From Natrinema zhouii (GTDB lineage: Archaea; Halobacteriota; Halobacteria; Halobacteriales; Natrialbaceae), in NCBI RefSeq assembly GCF_013456555.2, contig NZ_CP059154.1, positions 1,736,001 to 1,800,000 of the forward strand: 64,000 nt of DNA. The letters run 5' to 3'. This document shows positions 25,944 to 34,334 of the stretch, piece after piece (position 1 is the stretch's first letter; every line of letters begins with the position of its first letter). Made by a program: the position numbers and the translations under genes. The notes below the pieces were generated by a model. It had not been told where the DNA came from. It ran no database searches and saw only the letters and a list, made by a program, of their open reading frames with translations.

Positions 25944-26097
25944 ACTCGATTCTCCGACAGCCAGACGGCTAAATCACGACCCTGAATGTGCCCCGAGTAC
26001 CAGTCAGTCACCCGACACCCAGTTTCGCGATTCAGAACGTGGCGAATTGGCGGTGCTCGGCGTGGATACTATCCGAGACAACCCCCTACATGGGTCT

Positions 26098-26745
26098 ATG
26101 CTCGTCCTCGGCGACGCCCACGCGTCCGACCCCGACCGGTGTGAGATCCTGCTCGAACTCTATCGAACCCTCGAGCCCGACCGGGTGCTCCAGCTCGGCG
26201 ACCTCGAGCGATACGACCTGCCGGCTCCGACGTGGTTCATCGCGGGCAACAACGAGGACTTCGACATGATCGAAGCGCTGCGGACCGGTGAGCACCCCGC
26301 GGAAACGAACGACAACGTGCATCTCCTCGCGAGCACAGCGGCAACGGTCGACGGCCTGCGCGTGGCCGGCCTCTCGGGCAACTTCGCACCTACCAGGTAC
26401 GATCTGCCGCGAGACGAACTCGTCGGCGAGCGCCGCCGCCACTTCACTCACGAGGACATTGACCGAGCCGCCGACCTCGAGGATATCGCCGTCTTCCTCA
26501 CCCACGAGGCCCCGAACGGCCTGCTGTCCTACGGCTACGATCCCGGCTGCGAGTACGTCGACGAGCTGCTCGCAACGCTCTCGCCCGACCTCTGTCTGGT
26601 CGGCCACCACCACCGCCATCGCGAAGCCGAGATCGAAGGGACCAGGGTCGTGAGTCTCGCGCCCGCCTGGGAGCGATACTACACGCTCGAGCCCGAGACG
26701 CTCGCGCTCGAGAGCCACGAGCACGACCTGTCGGGAGGCGACTAA
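26098..26745 (+). CDS. Calcineurin-like metallophosphoesterase (YfcE/MJ0936 type)
   Basis: A 215-residue phosphoesterase. The ordered metal motifs are LGDAHAS (D-x-H), LQLGDLE (GD), IAGNNEDF (GNxE/D), LTHEAP and VGHHHRHR (GHxH), which together form the two-metal site. The protein is compact with no extra domain. The ATG at 26098 puts the first motif at the N-terminus. Family members hydrolyse phosphodiesters such as cyclic nucleotides; the substrate here is unknown. It converges on glnA. Confidence 0.85.
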   Translation: MLVLGDAHASDPDRCEILLELYRTLEPDRVLQLGDLERYDLPAPTWFIAGNNEDFDMIEALRTGEHPAETNDNVHLLASTAATVDGLRVAGLSGNFAPTRYDLPRDELVGERRRHFTHEDIDRAADLEDIAVFLTHEAPNGLLSYGYDPGCEYVDELLATLSPDLCLVGHHHRHREAEIEGTRVVSLAPAWERYYTLEPETLALESHEHDLSGGD

Positions 26746-26790
26746 AATCAAGAGGAAAGAGAAGAACTGACGCCGACGGCGGCGACCGTC

Positions 26791-28146
26791 TCAGAACGTC
26801 TCGAGGTAGCGGTCGAGTTCCCAGTCGGAGACGTCGACGAGGTAGTCCTCGAATTCCTGGCGCTTGGCCTCGACGAACTTGGAACTGACGTGGTCGCCGA
26901 GCGCGTTGTAGATCGCTTCGTCCTCCTCGAGGGCGTCGACGGCCTCGCCGAGGTTCGCTGGCAGCGTCTCGATGCCGTACTCCTCGCGTTTCGCCTCGTC
27001 GAAGTCGTAGATGTTCTCGCGAACCGGGTCGGGACAATCGAGGTCCTTCTCGATGCCGTCGAGCCCGGCGTGGATCATGACGGCGAGTGCGAGGTAGGCG
27101 TTACAGGACGGATCCGGCGAGCGCAGTTCAACGCGCGAGGCCGTAGGCGTGCGCGCCGCCGGCTTGCGGATCAGTGACGAGCGGTTGCGGTCGGACCAGG
27201 CGACGTAGACGGGCGCCTCGTAGCCCGGCACCAGTCGCTTGTAGCTGTTGACCGTGGGGTTCGCGATCGCCGTGATCGCCGGCGCGTGCTCGAGGATCCC
27301 GGCGGTGAACGCGTGGGCTTCGTCGCTCAGGTTGAACTCGTCGTCGTCATCGTGGAACGCGTTCTCGCCGTCCTCGGTGAACAGGGAGAGGTGCGTGTGC
27401 ATCCCCGAGCCGTTGATTCGCGGGATCGGCTTGGGCATGAACGTCGCGTGGAGGTCATGCTGGGCGGCGATCGCGCGGACGACGGTGCGGAAGGTGCCGA
27501 CGTTGTCGGCCGTCGTCAGGGCGTCGTCGTAGGTGAAGTTGATCTCGTGTTGGCCTTCGGCGACCTCGTGGTGGCTCGCCTCCACCTCGAAGCCCATGTT
27601 CTCGAGGCCGTAGATGATGTCGCGGCGGACGTCGCTCGCGAGGTCTTTCGGCGCGAGATCGAAGTAGCCGCCGGCGTCGTTGGTTTTGGTCGTCGCGCGG
27701 CCGTCCTCGTCCTCCTCGAAGAGGAAGAACTCCGGTTCGGGCGCGGCGTTGACCGTGTAGCCCATCTCGTTGGCGCGCTCGAGGGCGTTCTTGAGAACGC
27801 GGCGCGGGTCGCCCTCGAAGGGCTCGCCGGTGGAGGTGTCGTAGACGTCACAGATCATTCGGGCGGCCGCACTCTCCTCCTTCTGGCGCCACGGGAGAAC
27901 CGCGAAGGTGTCCGGATCGGGTTTGAGACGCATGTCCGATTCCTGAATACGTACGAAGCCTTCGATAGACGAACCGTCAAAGTAGATCCCCTCGGTAAAG
28001 GCCTTCTCGGCCTGGCGGGCCGGCACGGAGACGTTCTTGACTGTGCCCAGAATATCGGTAAACTGCAGTCGGAGAAAGTCGACGTCCTGCTCCTCGATTT
28101 CGTCCAATACCGCCTGTTCGACGTCAGTAAGGTTTCCGCTTGTCAT
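26791..28146 (-). CDS. glnA: Glutamine synthetase, type I
   Basis: A 451-residue enzyme that joins ammonia to glutamate at the cost of ATP. The N-terminal beta-grasp ([21 protein letters not shown]) is followed by the catalytic domain with FDGSSIEGF, the EPEFFLFEE metal ligands, [23 protein letters not shown] and the [10 protein letters not shown] substrate loop. The usual tyrosine site of bacterial adenylylation could not be confirmed. The ATG at 28146 was preferred to one ten codons upstream. It is divergent from the Lrp gene, a very common haloarchaeal pairing that suggests control of glutamine synthesis by that regulator. Confidence 0.95.
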   Translation of the reverse strand: MTSGNLTDVEQAVLDEIEEQDVDFLRLQFTDILGTVKNVSVPARQAEKAFTEGIYFDGSSIEGFVRIQESDMRLKPDPDTFAVLPWRQKEESAAARMICDVYDTSTGEPFEGDPRRVLKNALERANEMGYTVNAAPEPEFFLFEEDEDGRATTKTNDAGGYFDLAPKDLASDVRRDIIYGLENMGFEVEASHHEVAEGQHEINFTYDDALTTADNVGTFRTVVRAIAAQHDLHATFMPKPIPRINGSGMHTHLSLFTEDGENAFHDDDDEFNLSDEAHAFTAGILEHAPAITAIANPTVNSYKRLVPGYEAPVYVAWSDRNRSSLIRKPAARTPTASRVELRSPDPSCNAYLALAVMIHAGLDGIEKDLDCPDPVRENIYDFDEAKREEYGIETLPANLGEAVDALEEDEAIYNALGDHVSSKFVEAKRQEFEDYLVDVSDWELDRYLETF

Positions 28147-28220
28147 TGTTCTCGTCGTCGTATCCTCAGATCCCACCTACTAAAACACTGCTGTTCCGTG
28201 CAAATCTTCGCTCTCTCCGG

Positions 28221-28240
28221 GTAAATTGTATATTCGTAAA
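28221..28240 (+). promoter_or_regulatory. AT-rich promoter region of lrp
   Basis: The stretch GTAAATTGTATATTCGTAAA lies 33-52 bases before the lrp ATG and contains a TATA-like core. It is the only AT-rich block in the 126-base divergent region between glnA and lrp and so may also overlap the glnA control site. Confidence 0.4.
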
Positions 28241-28272
28241 GTTCTAAAGGCTCCAATGAGAGGGTAGATGTG

Positions 28273-28737
28273 ATGACGTACGAAAATCTCGATGCAAAAC
28301 TAGTGAATCTACTTCTCGGCGACGGCCGAGCCAGCCTGCGAAGCCTCGCCGAGGAGCTCGACGTCTCGGTGACGACCGTCTCGAATCACCTCTCCACGCT
28401 AGAGGACGACGGTGTCATCGAGGGCTATACGCCCCGCGTCGATTACGACGCGGTCGGATACGACGTGACCGCCATTATCCAGTTGCAGGTCGAAGGGAAC
28501 GCGCTGCCCGACGTCACCGAGACGCTGCGCGACCACCGCCAGATGACCAGCGTCTACGAAGTCACCGGCGACTACGACGTGATCGCCATCGGCAAGTTCG
28601 AAGACACCGACGGCATGAACGACCAGATCAAGCAGTTGCTGACCGACCCCGACATCAAGGCCTCGAACACCAGCGTCGTCCTCAACGCAGTGAGCGAGAA
28701 CGAGCAGTTCGATCTCGAGGTCGACGAGAACGAGTAA
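28273..28737 (+). CDS. lrp: Lrp/AsnC-family transcriptional regulator
   Basis: A 154-residue regulator. The N-terminal helix-turn-helix covers about 5-55 ([40 protein letters not shown]), and the C-terminal RAM ligand-binding domain covers about 65-145 ([27 protein letters not shown]). The start is taken as the ATG at 28273 rather than the GTG one codon earlier. Divergent transcription from glnA indicates control of nitrogen assimilation; this is inference from position and from the general role of such pairs. Confidence 0.92.
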   Translation: MTYENLDAKLVNLLLGDGRASLRSLAEELDVSVTTVSNHLSTLEDDGVIEGYTPRVDYDAVGYDVTAIIQLQVEGNALPDVTETLRDHRQMTSVYEVTGDYDVIAIGKFEDTDGMNDQIKQLLTDPDIKASNTSVVLNAVSENEQFDLEVDENE

Positions 28738-28922
28738 TCGGACGGTCTTTTCGGATACTACGCGATCAAAGCAGTGGCAACACTGAATAAACGGTACCAG
28801 AGCAAACGTCGGCGAGCGAGCGGTGCGCGGTTCGGAACGAGCGGAGCGAGTGAGAACCGCGAGAACACGAACGGGAAACATAGCAACCCGTGAGCGGTTC
28901 GGAGAACCCGAACGACGCCGTT

Positions 28923-29060
28923 CACCGCGAGCGAACGTAGTGAGCGAGCGGGCCGACGACCGATGTGAAGAGCGCGAAGCGCTCGGAACGGAGGGAGGAG
29001 TGCTTTTATACTAAATTTTGCCGAGGGCCGCCTTCGGCGGCCCATAGAGCAAAATTTAGT
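28923..29060. repeat. Structured intergenic repeat, copy B
   Basis: The core blocks at 28943-28967 and 28985-29007 match copy A almost exactly. Between them is a hairpin (28970-28984, GAGCGC GAA GCGCTC) at the same place as the different hairpin of copy A. A 12-bp outer stem (29010-29021 with 29049-29060) encloses an 8-bp inner hairpin (29025-29043). The outer stem ends one base from the thermosome stop codon. Both stems differ in sequence from copy A but stay fully paired. Confidence 0.8.
29010..29060 (-). terminator. Large stem-loop at the 3' end of the thermosome gene
   Basis: ACTAAATTTTGC pairs with GCAAAATTTAGT around the inner stem GGGCCGCC/GGCGGCCC with a TTC loop. Because lrp and the thermosome gene converge here, it could end transcripts from both sides. 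The terminator role is inferred from position. Confidence 0.5.
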
Positions 29061-29061
29061 T

Positions 29062-30732
29062 TTACATCATGCCGCCCATGCCACCGCCCATGCCGCCCAT
29101 GCCGCCGGGGGCACCACCGGGGCCGCCGGCCTCGTCGTCGCCCTTGTCGGTCGACAGATCGCCAGCGGAGATGATGTCGTCGATTTTGAGCACGAGGTTG
29201 GCCGCTTCGGCGGCGGAGGTGACGGCCTGTTCCTTGGCGTGGGCCGGCTCGACGACACCGGACTCGAACGTGTCCTCGACGTCGCCCGAGAAGACGTTCA
29301 GGCCGGCCGTAATCTGGCCGTCGTCGTGGGCCGCACGCAGGTCGACCAGCGTGTCGATCGAGTCGAGGCCCGCGTTCCCGGCGAGCACGCGTGGGACGAG
29401 CTCGAGCGAGTCGGCGAAGGCCTCGACGGCCAGCTGCTCGCGGCCGGAGACGGAGTCAGCGTAGTCGCGCAGGCGCGAGGCGAGTTCGACCTCGATCGCA
29501 CCGCCGCCCGCGAGGACGCGGCCGTCGGAGACGGTCTGTGCGACGACGTCGAGCGCGTCGTTGACGCCGCGCTCGAGTTCGTCGACGACGTGGTCGGTCG
29601 AGCCGCGCAGCAGGAGGGTGACGCCGTGGGCGTCGTCGCCCTCGACGTAGAACAGCTCGTCAGCGTCGTCGCGGGTGACGTCGCCGAAGCCGAGGTCCGC
29701 CTCGGTCGCGCTCTCGAGGTCGGAGACGATCGACGCGCCGACGACCTCCGAGAGGAATTCCAGATCGCTCTTCTTGGCGCGGCGGATGGCGAGGATGCCT
29801 TCCTTCGCGAGGTAGTGCTGGGCGAGGTCGTCGATGCCCTTCTGGCAGAAGACGACGTCCGCGTCGAGGTCGACGATGCGCTGGACCTTCTCCTTGAGCT
29901 GTTTCTCCTCGCGGTCGAGGAACTTCTGGAGCTGGCCGGGGTCGGTGACGGAGACCTCGGTGTCGACGTCGGCCTCTTCGACCTCGATGGCCTCGTTCAG
30001 CAGCAGGATGTCCGCGTCCGTCGCCTCGGTGGGCATGTTGTCGTGGACGGGGTCCTTGTCGATGATGCCGCCCTCGAGCAGCTCGGACTCGCCGGCGCTA
30101 CGGCCGGTCTGGGTCTCGATGTTGAGGAACTCGAGGTCGACGACGTTGTCGCCGTTCTCGTCCTCGACGGTGACCTGGCGGATGGCCTCGACGATCAGCT
30201 GGGCGAGGTGCTCCTTGTTGACCTCGGTGCCCTTGCCGGTCATGGAGGTCTCGGCCGTCTTGCGGAGCAGTTCCTCGTCGTCGGTGTCGATCTCCGTTGC
30301 GATGTCGTCGATCTCCTCGCGGGCCTGCTCGCTCGCGAGGTGGAAGCCCTTGATGATCGCCGTCGGGTGGATGTCCTGCTCGAGGAGGTCCTCGGCGTTC
30401 TTGAGGAGTTCCCCGGCGATCGCGACGGCCGTCGTGGTGCCGTCGCCGGCCTCGTCTTCCTGCGTTTCAGCGACCTCGATGATCATCTCGGCCGTCGGGT
30501 TGTCGATGTCCATCTCCTTGAGGATGGTGACGCCGTCGTTGGTGATCGTTACCGATCCCATGGAGTCGACGAGCATCTTGTCCATTCCCTTCGGCCCGAG
30601 CGTCGAGCGGACCGCTTCAGCGACCGCACGGGCGGCGCTGATGTTGTAATCCTGCGCGTCCTTGTCCTTGACGCGCTGGGAGTCCTCGCTCATTACGATC
30701 ATCGGCTGACCCTGCTGCATTCGCTGACTCAT
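29062..30732 (-). CDS. Thermosome subunit (group II chaperonin)
   Basis: A 556-residue chaperonin subunit that folds proteins in an ATP-driven double ring. The equatorial domain starts with AVAEAVRSTLGPKGMDKML; the nucleotide motif GDGTTTA lies near 95-101; the apical and intermediate domains follow; the second equatorial part has GGGAIEVELASRL. The C-terminus is a Gly-Met-rich tail (GGMGGMGGGMGGMM) that projects into the ring cavity. The ATG at 30732 matches the TATA box position. Haloarchaea usually have two or three such genes; which paralogue this is cannot be told. Confidence 0.95.
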   Translation of the reverse strand: MSQRMQQGQPMIVMSEDSQRVKDKDAQDYNISAARAVAEAVRSTLGPKGMDKMLVDSMGSVTITNDGVTILKEMDIDNPTAEMIIEVAETQEDEAGDGTTTAVAIAGELLKNAEDLLEQDIHPTAIIKGFHLASEQAREEIDDIATEIDTDDEELLRKTAETSMTGKGTEVNKEHLAQLIVEAIRQVTVEDENGDNVVDLEFLNIETQTGRSAGESELLEGGIIDKDPVHDNMPTEATDADILLLNEAIEVEEADVDTEVSVTDPGQLQKFLDREEKQLKEKVQRIVDLDADVVFCQKGIDDLAQHYLAKEGILAIRRAKKSDLEFLSEVVGASIVSDLESATEADLGFGDVTRDDADELFYVEGDDAHGVTLLLRGSTDHVVDELERGVNDALDVVAQTVSDGRVLAGGGAIEVELASRLRDYADSVSGREQLAVEAFADSLELVPRVLAGNAGLDSIDTLVDLRAAHDDGQITAGLNVFSGDVEDTFESGVVEPAHAKEQAVTSAAEAANLVLKIDDIISAGDLSTDKGDDEAGGPGGAPGGMGGMGGGMGGMM

Positions 30733-30759
30733 AGTCGAGCGGATGATTGTTTGTGATTC

Positions 30760-30781
30760 TATATAAGTCTTTTCCAATTCG
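30760..30781 (-). promoter_or_regulatory. Thermosome promoter with TATA box and CGAA element
   Basis: On the minus strand CGAA (30781-30778) precedes a purine-rich BRE-like GGAAAAG and a TATA core CTTATATAG, ending 28 bases before the ATG. A CGAA element just upstream of the TATA box has been linked to heat induction of haloarchaeal chaperonin promoters; this assignment is from memory. Confidence 0.55.
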
Positions 30782-31082
30782 GGTAAGCGACGACGCCGGC
30801 CAATCCAGTCATCAAACGAGAAAAAGCGCAGCAGTGCGGGACGATCCCTCCGGTTCGCTTCGACGAAATACGATCGTCACTCGTTCCCACTCGATCGGTG
30901 ATACGGTGTTTTATATTAGTAGCGGGCCGGATCGACAGCGGCGATGTGCACGCTCACGATTCACTCGCTGATCTCGAGGAAGGGGACCGACGACCGAAAT
31001 CGGTTTCGAGATGGGTCCGGTAATTGCTGCTTTGAACGGCTGAAACGGTCCTCGACACGGTATTGTCTGTCCATATAATCCT

Positions 31083-31098
31083 GACTCGGTTCCGAGTC
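31083..31098. promoter_or_regulatory. Inverted repeat before the TraB-like gene
   Basis: GACTCGG and CCGAGTC are separated by two bases, 48 bases upstream of the start codon at 31147. The size and place suit an operator, but nothing else supports it. Confidence 0.3.
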
Positions 31099-31146
31099 AA
31101 GACAACAGAAGGGTTATGCCGGTAGTCACGTATTACCACTCGAGCA

Positions 31147-31899
31147 ATGGACGAGTCCCCGTCCTTCCCCGAATCGTTCGACGACCCCCGGATCACCCCT
31201 CAGTTCTGCCGGCGGCTTACTGACTCGACCGGTGATCTCGTACTGCTGGGCGTCGTCCACGACCATCCCGCGAGCATCGCGCGCGTCGAGCGCGTCCTCC
31301 AGCGCGTCGAGCCGGAGACGCTCGCACTCGAGTTGCCAGCCGTTGCGATGCCGCTGTATCGCATCTATGCCCGCGACGGTGCCAGCGACGATCCGACGCC
31401 GCCGCGGTTCGGCGGCGAGATGAGCGCAGCGATCCGCGCCGCACCCGACGCCGACCCCGTCGGTATCGACGCGCCGAACTGGTCGTTCTGCCGACGGCTC
31501 GTCGCGCGGCTGATCGCCGACCGCGTCTCGCCCGCGACGGCCCGGCGCGTCATCTCGAGCGTCGGCGGCGCGACCCGCGAGGCGCTCGCCTGCCGGGTGG
31601 CCGCGACGCTGACCCACGCGACGTCGATGACTGTCGTCCCCGGCGAACAGGTCGAGTACGACATCGACCCCGAAGATCCGCCGGACCGACAGGCCGCCCA
31701 CGAGCGATCCCACGTCGCCGGCGTTCAGGCGCTGCTGGGCAGCGTCGATACGGACGGCAGCGCGTTGTCCTATCGTGACGACACGCGCGAGGGATGTATG
31801 ATCGATCGACTCGAGACCATTCGATCGGAGCCGGGCGACGCAGTCGCCGTCGTCGGCGTGGATCACCTCGATCGACTCGCGGCGGAGCTCTCGGGGTAA
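31147..31899 (+). CDS. TraB/PrgY-like (Tiki superfamily) protein, divergent
   Basis: A 250-residue protein. The N-terminal LVLLGVVHDHPASIARVERVL, then ETLALELP, match the TraB/GumN/Tiki core of GxxH and xxxExP. The C-terminus has REGCMIDRLETI and AVAVVGVDHLDRL, matching the late R and GxxH positions of the same fold. No membrane segment is seen, unlike PrgY. Tiki-type proteins are putative metalloproteases, and the two GxxH-like motifs could hold a metal. Overall similarity is weak, so the family call is moderate. Confidence 0.6.
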   Translation: MDESPSFPESFDDPRITPQFCRRLTDSTGDLVLLGVVHDHPASIARVERVLQRVEPETLALELPAVAMPLYRIYARDGASDDPTPPRFGGEMSAAIRAAPDADPVGIDAPNWSFCRRLVARLIADRVSPATARRVISSVGGATREALACRVAATLTHATSMTVVPGEQVEYDIDPEDPPDRQAAHERSHVAGVQALLGSVDTDGSALSYRDDTREGCMIDRLETIRSEPGDAVAVVGVDHLDRLAAELSG

Positions 31900-32007
31900 G
31901 CGAAGCCCAGCGGTTTTTCGTCCGCGATCTCGACGTGAGAACGGCGATAGTTCGGCAAGCGCGGTAGCGGCAGGTGGGTGTCGTGGGAGCGGCGAGCGGA
32001 TATCGTG

Positions 32008-32322
32008 TCAGCGGCGCGCAGGCGGTTCGATCAGGATCTCGCCGTTGCCGCCGACCCGGACGTGGTAGCCGCTGACGACGAACGAGAGCGTGCCGCCGAT
32101 CCGGGGCGTCCCGTCGTCGCGCGGTCGGAAGAGCGTGTTCAGAGCGTCGGGGTCGACGGTGTTGTACAGCGAGACGCGGCTGTCGGTCACGTCGACGCCC
32201 ATACAGTCAGCCAGCGCGTGGATCACAGTCGTGCTCAGCGTCGCCGGACCGTCGGGATCGTGAGCGGCGCGATACAGGGGCGGAGAGCGAGTCTGCACGG
32301 CGGGGGGTGCGTATTCGTTCAT
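32008..32322 (-). CDS. HalOD1 output domain protein
   Basis: A 104-residue stand-alone HalOD1 domain: LSTTVIHALADCMGVDVTD, then LYNTVDPDALNTLF, and the closing strand pair GGTLSFVVSGYHVRVGGNGEILI. HalOD1 is a haloarchaeal output domain usually fused to receivers or found alone, and it probably passes signals by protein contact; its biochemical activity is not established. An AT-rich promoter-like stretch lies upstream, around 32365-32380. Confidence 0.85.
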   Translation of the reverse strand: MNEYAPPAVQTRSPPLYRAAHDPDGPATLSTTVIHALADCMGVDVTDSRVSLYNTVDPDALNTLFRPRDDGTPRIGGTLSFVVSGYHVRVGGNGEILIEPPARR

Positions 32323-32546
32323 TACTGTTCGTCCGCTCTAGCTCTCTGTCTGAAGATCAAAAGTGTAATAGTTATTATCGCCCGAACCAGTTGGGTCGAA
32401 CGAGCACCATCGGTTAGTATCGGAGAATATCGCCCAGGCCTGAACGAACCGTACTTCGAGAGTCGCACTGATTCGGCCCGCTGTGCACCCAGAGACGGTC
32501 ATCGGCCGGATCAGCGATTCGACCGTGTCGTCTCCGCCAGCAACGC

Positions 32547-32879
32547 TCACTTCCGGATTCCCGAGATACAGTTCCAGCAGTACGAGAACGCCGGATCGGC
32601 CTCGTTAGGCGCGCCACAGTGGGGACACCGAATCGTCTCCCCGTCGAACTCGAGGTCGTAGGAGTCGTGCTCCGGGTCGGCGTCGCCGATATCGTCGGCC
32701 GCGCGCGGGTACCGGTCGGGACCCGGTGAGGACTGGACGCGTGCACGATTCGGGTCGGCGAGCGACGGCGTTCGCTCGCCGCCGTCGTCGTCGTCGCCCC
32801 GGGCGTAAAGGTAGTACAGTAACAGGTGGAGCAGGGCAAACAGCACGATGTAGCCGATGAACCAACCCCAGAGCGCCAT
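32547..32879 (-). CDS. Single-pass membrane protein with C-terminal zinc ribbon
   Basis: A 110-residue protein. One hydrophobic segment covers about 3-25, an acidic linker about 28-75, and the C-terminus has a CPHCGA ... YCWNC zinc ribbon (DUF7577-like from memory). The ribbon would lie in the cytoplasm or on the membrane face. No function is known. It lies 86 bases downstream of the acetyltransferase gene on the same strand. Confidence 0.7.
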   Translation of the reverse strand: MALWGWFIGYIVLFALLHLLLYYLYARGDDDDGGERTPSLADPNRARVQSSPGPDRYPRAADDIGDADPEHDSYDLEFDGETIRCPHCGAPNEADPAFSYCWNCISGIRK

Positions 32880-32965
32880 CGGTGTGTGATACGTTCTCGA
32901 GGCACTTGGATATTCCCCGAGTTCCGGCGCGAAGAGAGTCGCAAAAGCGGGACTGACAGGGCCGA

Positions 32966-33853
32966 TTACAGGTCGCGCTCGAACTCGTCGAAGACCGCGA
33001 AGTCGTCAGGGAGGTCGTACTCGAGGTGGCGCTGCTCCTGTCGGTTAACGCCAGCGTCATCGACGGGCGTGGCGACGTCTTCCCAGCCGGGTTTGATCTT
33101 GACGCTCTGAGCGGGCATTCCGACGGCGATGTGGTGGGCGGGAATGTCGTGCTGGACGACGCCGCGTGCGCCCACGATGGCGTTCTCGCCGACTCTGTTC
33201 CCCGCCTGAACCATCGAGTCGTAGGTGAGTCGAACGTCGTCTTCGACGATCGTGTGATAGTTGCGGACCTCGGTCTGGTCGACGACGTCGTGATCGTGGC
33301 TGTAGATGTGGACGCCGTCGGAGATCGACACCCGATCGCCGATCGTGAGCGTCCCCCGATCGTCGAGATGGACGTCGTCGTGGACGACGGTGTTGTCGCC
33401 GATCGTGATGTTGTGCCCGTAGGTGAACGAGACACCTTTGAAGAAACGGCAGTCGTCCCCACACTCCGCGAAGAGGTGATCGGCGAGCATCCGCCGGAAT
33501 CGCAACGCGAACTCGACGTTGTCCGCGATCGGCAGGCTGTCGAACTGTCGCCAGAGCCACTGGAGGTGCTTGGAGCGGCGGAACTTCTCCTCGTCCTTCT
33601 CTGCGTAGTACTCGCTCTCGAGGGTCGTGTTGCAGGGATCGTAGCTCTGGAGGCGGACGCGCTCGGCCGTGGAGACCGATTCGCCGTCCTGCCAGCGCTC
33701 GTAGGCCTCACGGTCGCCCGAGAGGTCGATCAGGACGTCTTCGACGACCGCACAGGTGTCCTCGTCGCTCGAGAGCCGCCGGTCGACCTCGTCGATGAAC
33801 TCGCGCATCCCCGCTTCGGCCTCCTCGGGGAGTGACACGTACCGCTTTGTCAT
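32966..33853 (-). CDS. Left-handed beta-helix acyltransferase (maltose/galactoside O-acetyltransferase-like)
   Basis: A 295-residue protein. The N-terminal 130 residues are helical and hold LEYDPCNTT-like and LRFRRMLADHLF elements. The hexapeptide-repeat helix follows from about 145 (YGHNITIGDNTVVHDDVHLDD, IGDRVSISDGVHIYSHDH, where the catalytic His lies), ending in GVVQHDIPAHHIAVGMPA. Such enzymes move an acetyl group from acetyl-CoA to a sugar or similar substrate. The ATG at 33853 starts MTKRYVS; the open frame upstream is not coding-like. Confidence 0.85.
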   Translation of the reverse strand: MTKRYVSLPEEAEAGMREFIDEVDRRLSSDEDTCAVVEDVLIDLSGDREAYERWQDGESVSTAERVRLQSYDPCNTTLESEYYAEKDEEKFRRSKHLQWLWRQFDSLPIADNVEFALRFRRMLADHLFAECGDDCRFFKGVSFTYGHNITIGDNTVVHDDVHLDDRGTLTIGDRVSISDGVHIYSHDHDVVDQTEVRNYHTIVEDDVRLTYDSMVQAGNRVGENAIVGARGVVQHDIPAHHIAVGMPAQSVKIKPGWEDVATPVDDAGVNRQEQRHLEYDLPDDFAVFDEFERDL

Positions 33854-33929
33854 ACTCCGAGGTTTTACCCGCAGCGTTGATAGTGGTTCGGTTGTCCGGC
33901 GGCGGTTGCCGGACCCGATGACGTGCGTG

Positions 33930-34151
33930 TTACCTGGATTCCCTGTCGGACTGCCAGCGGGCCAGGAGCAACGCGGGAAGCGCGAGCGCTCCGATAAACA
34001 GGAGGACGCCGACCACGACCGCACCGATCGTGACGCGGTCGCCGGGAAACTCGAACGTCCTCGCGGCGAGGAGTCCGAGGGGGACAATGACGACAAGGAC
34101 CGCCAGCAGGAGCCGACTGGGGTCGCGGCCGCGAGAACGGGAATCGACCAT
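33930..34151 (-). CDS. Small two-helix membrane protein, unknown
   Basis: A 73-residue protein with two hydrophobic segments (about 14-30 and 40-64) and polar ends (RSRGRDPSR, WQSDRESR). No family is recognised. It sits between the acyltransferase start and the divergent aldo/keto reductase, with a Pro/Arg-rich N-terminus typical of small haloarchaeal membrane proteins. Confidence 0.55.
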   Translation of the reverse strand: MVDSRSRGRDPSRLLLAVLVVIVPLGLLAARTFEFPGDRVTIGAVVVGVLLFIGALALPALLLARWQSDRESR

Positions 34152-34334
34152 ACGGATACGTGTCAGCCGACACCCAAGAGCGATTCGACTCGCGAGCGCA
34201 GGGTCGACTCAGCGGCGCCAGTCCGACGGACGGATCCACTGTTTGATTCACGGACGCAGTCACGACCGAACGAGTTCGAACGGCGTCTCGAGCGTTCCGT
34301 TCACCCTAAGTTCCCCCGCTTCGAAGGAACGGGT

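Larger units (their letters stand above)
28738..29061. other. Gap between lrp and the thermosome, filled by a structured repeat
   Basis: About 320 bases with no gene. The left half holds imperfect hairpins (GCGGTTC at 28828 pairs with GAACCGC at 28854). The right half is repeat copy B ending at the thermosome stop codon. Reading frames through it encode basic low-complexity peptides that match those from copy A, as expected of a repeat rather than a gene. Confidence 0.7.
30733..31146. other. Thermosome upstream region and gap before the TraB-like gene
   Basis: About 410 bases with no gene. It contains the thermosome promoter at its left end, a TTTTATATTAG AT-rich box near 30910 of unknown use, and an inverted repeat (31083-31098) near the start of the next gene. 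Confidence 0.6.

Noticed and set aside
28758..29045. Reading frame through repeat copy B
   Set aside because: It encodes basic sequence (RRPARS.RSLAV) that is also produced by copy A, so it comes from the repeat and not from a gene.
29239..30756. Long plus-strand frame antisense to the thermosome gene
   Set aside because: The thermosome frame on the minus strand has clear conserved motifs; the other frame gives a Val/Leu/Asp-rich sequence typical of shadow frames.
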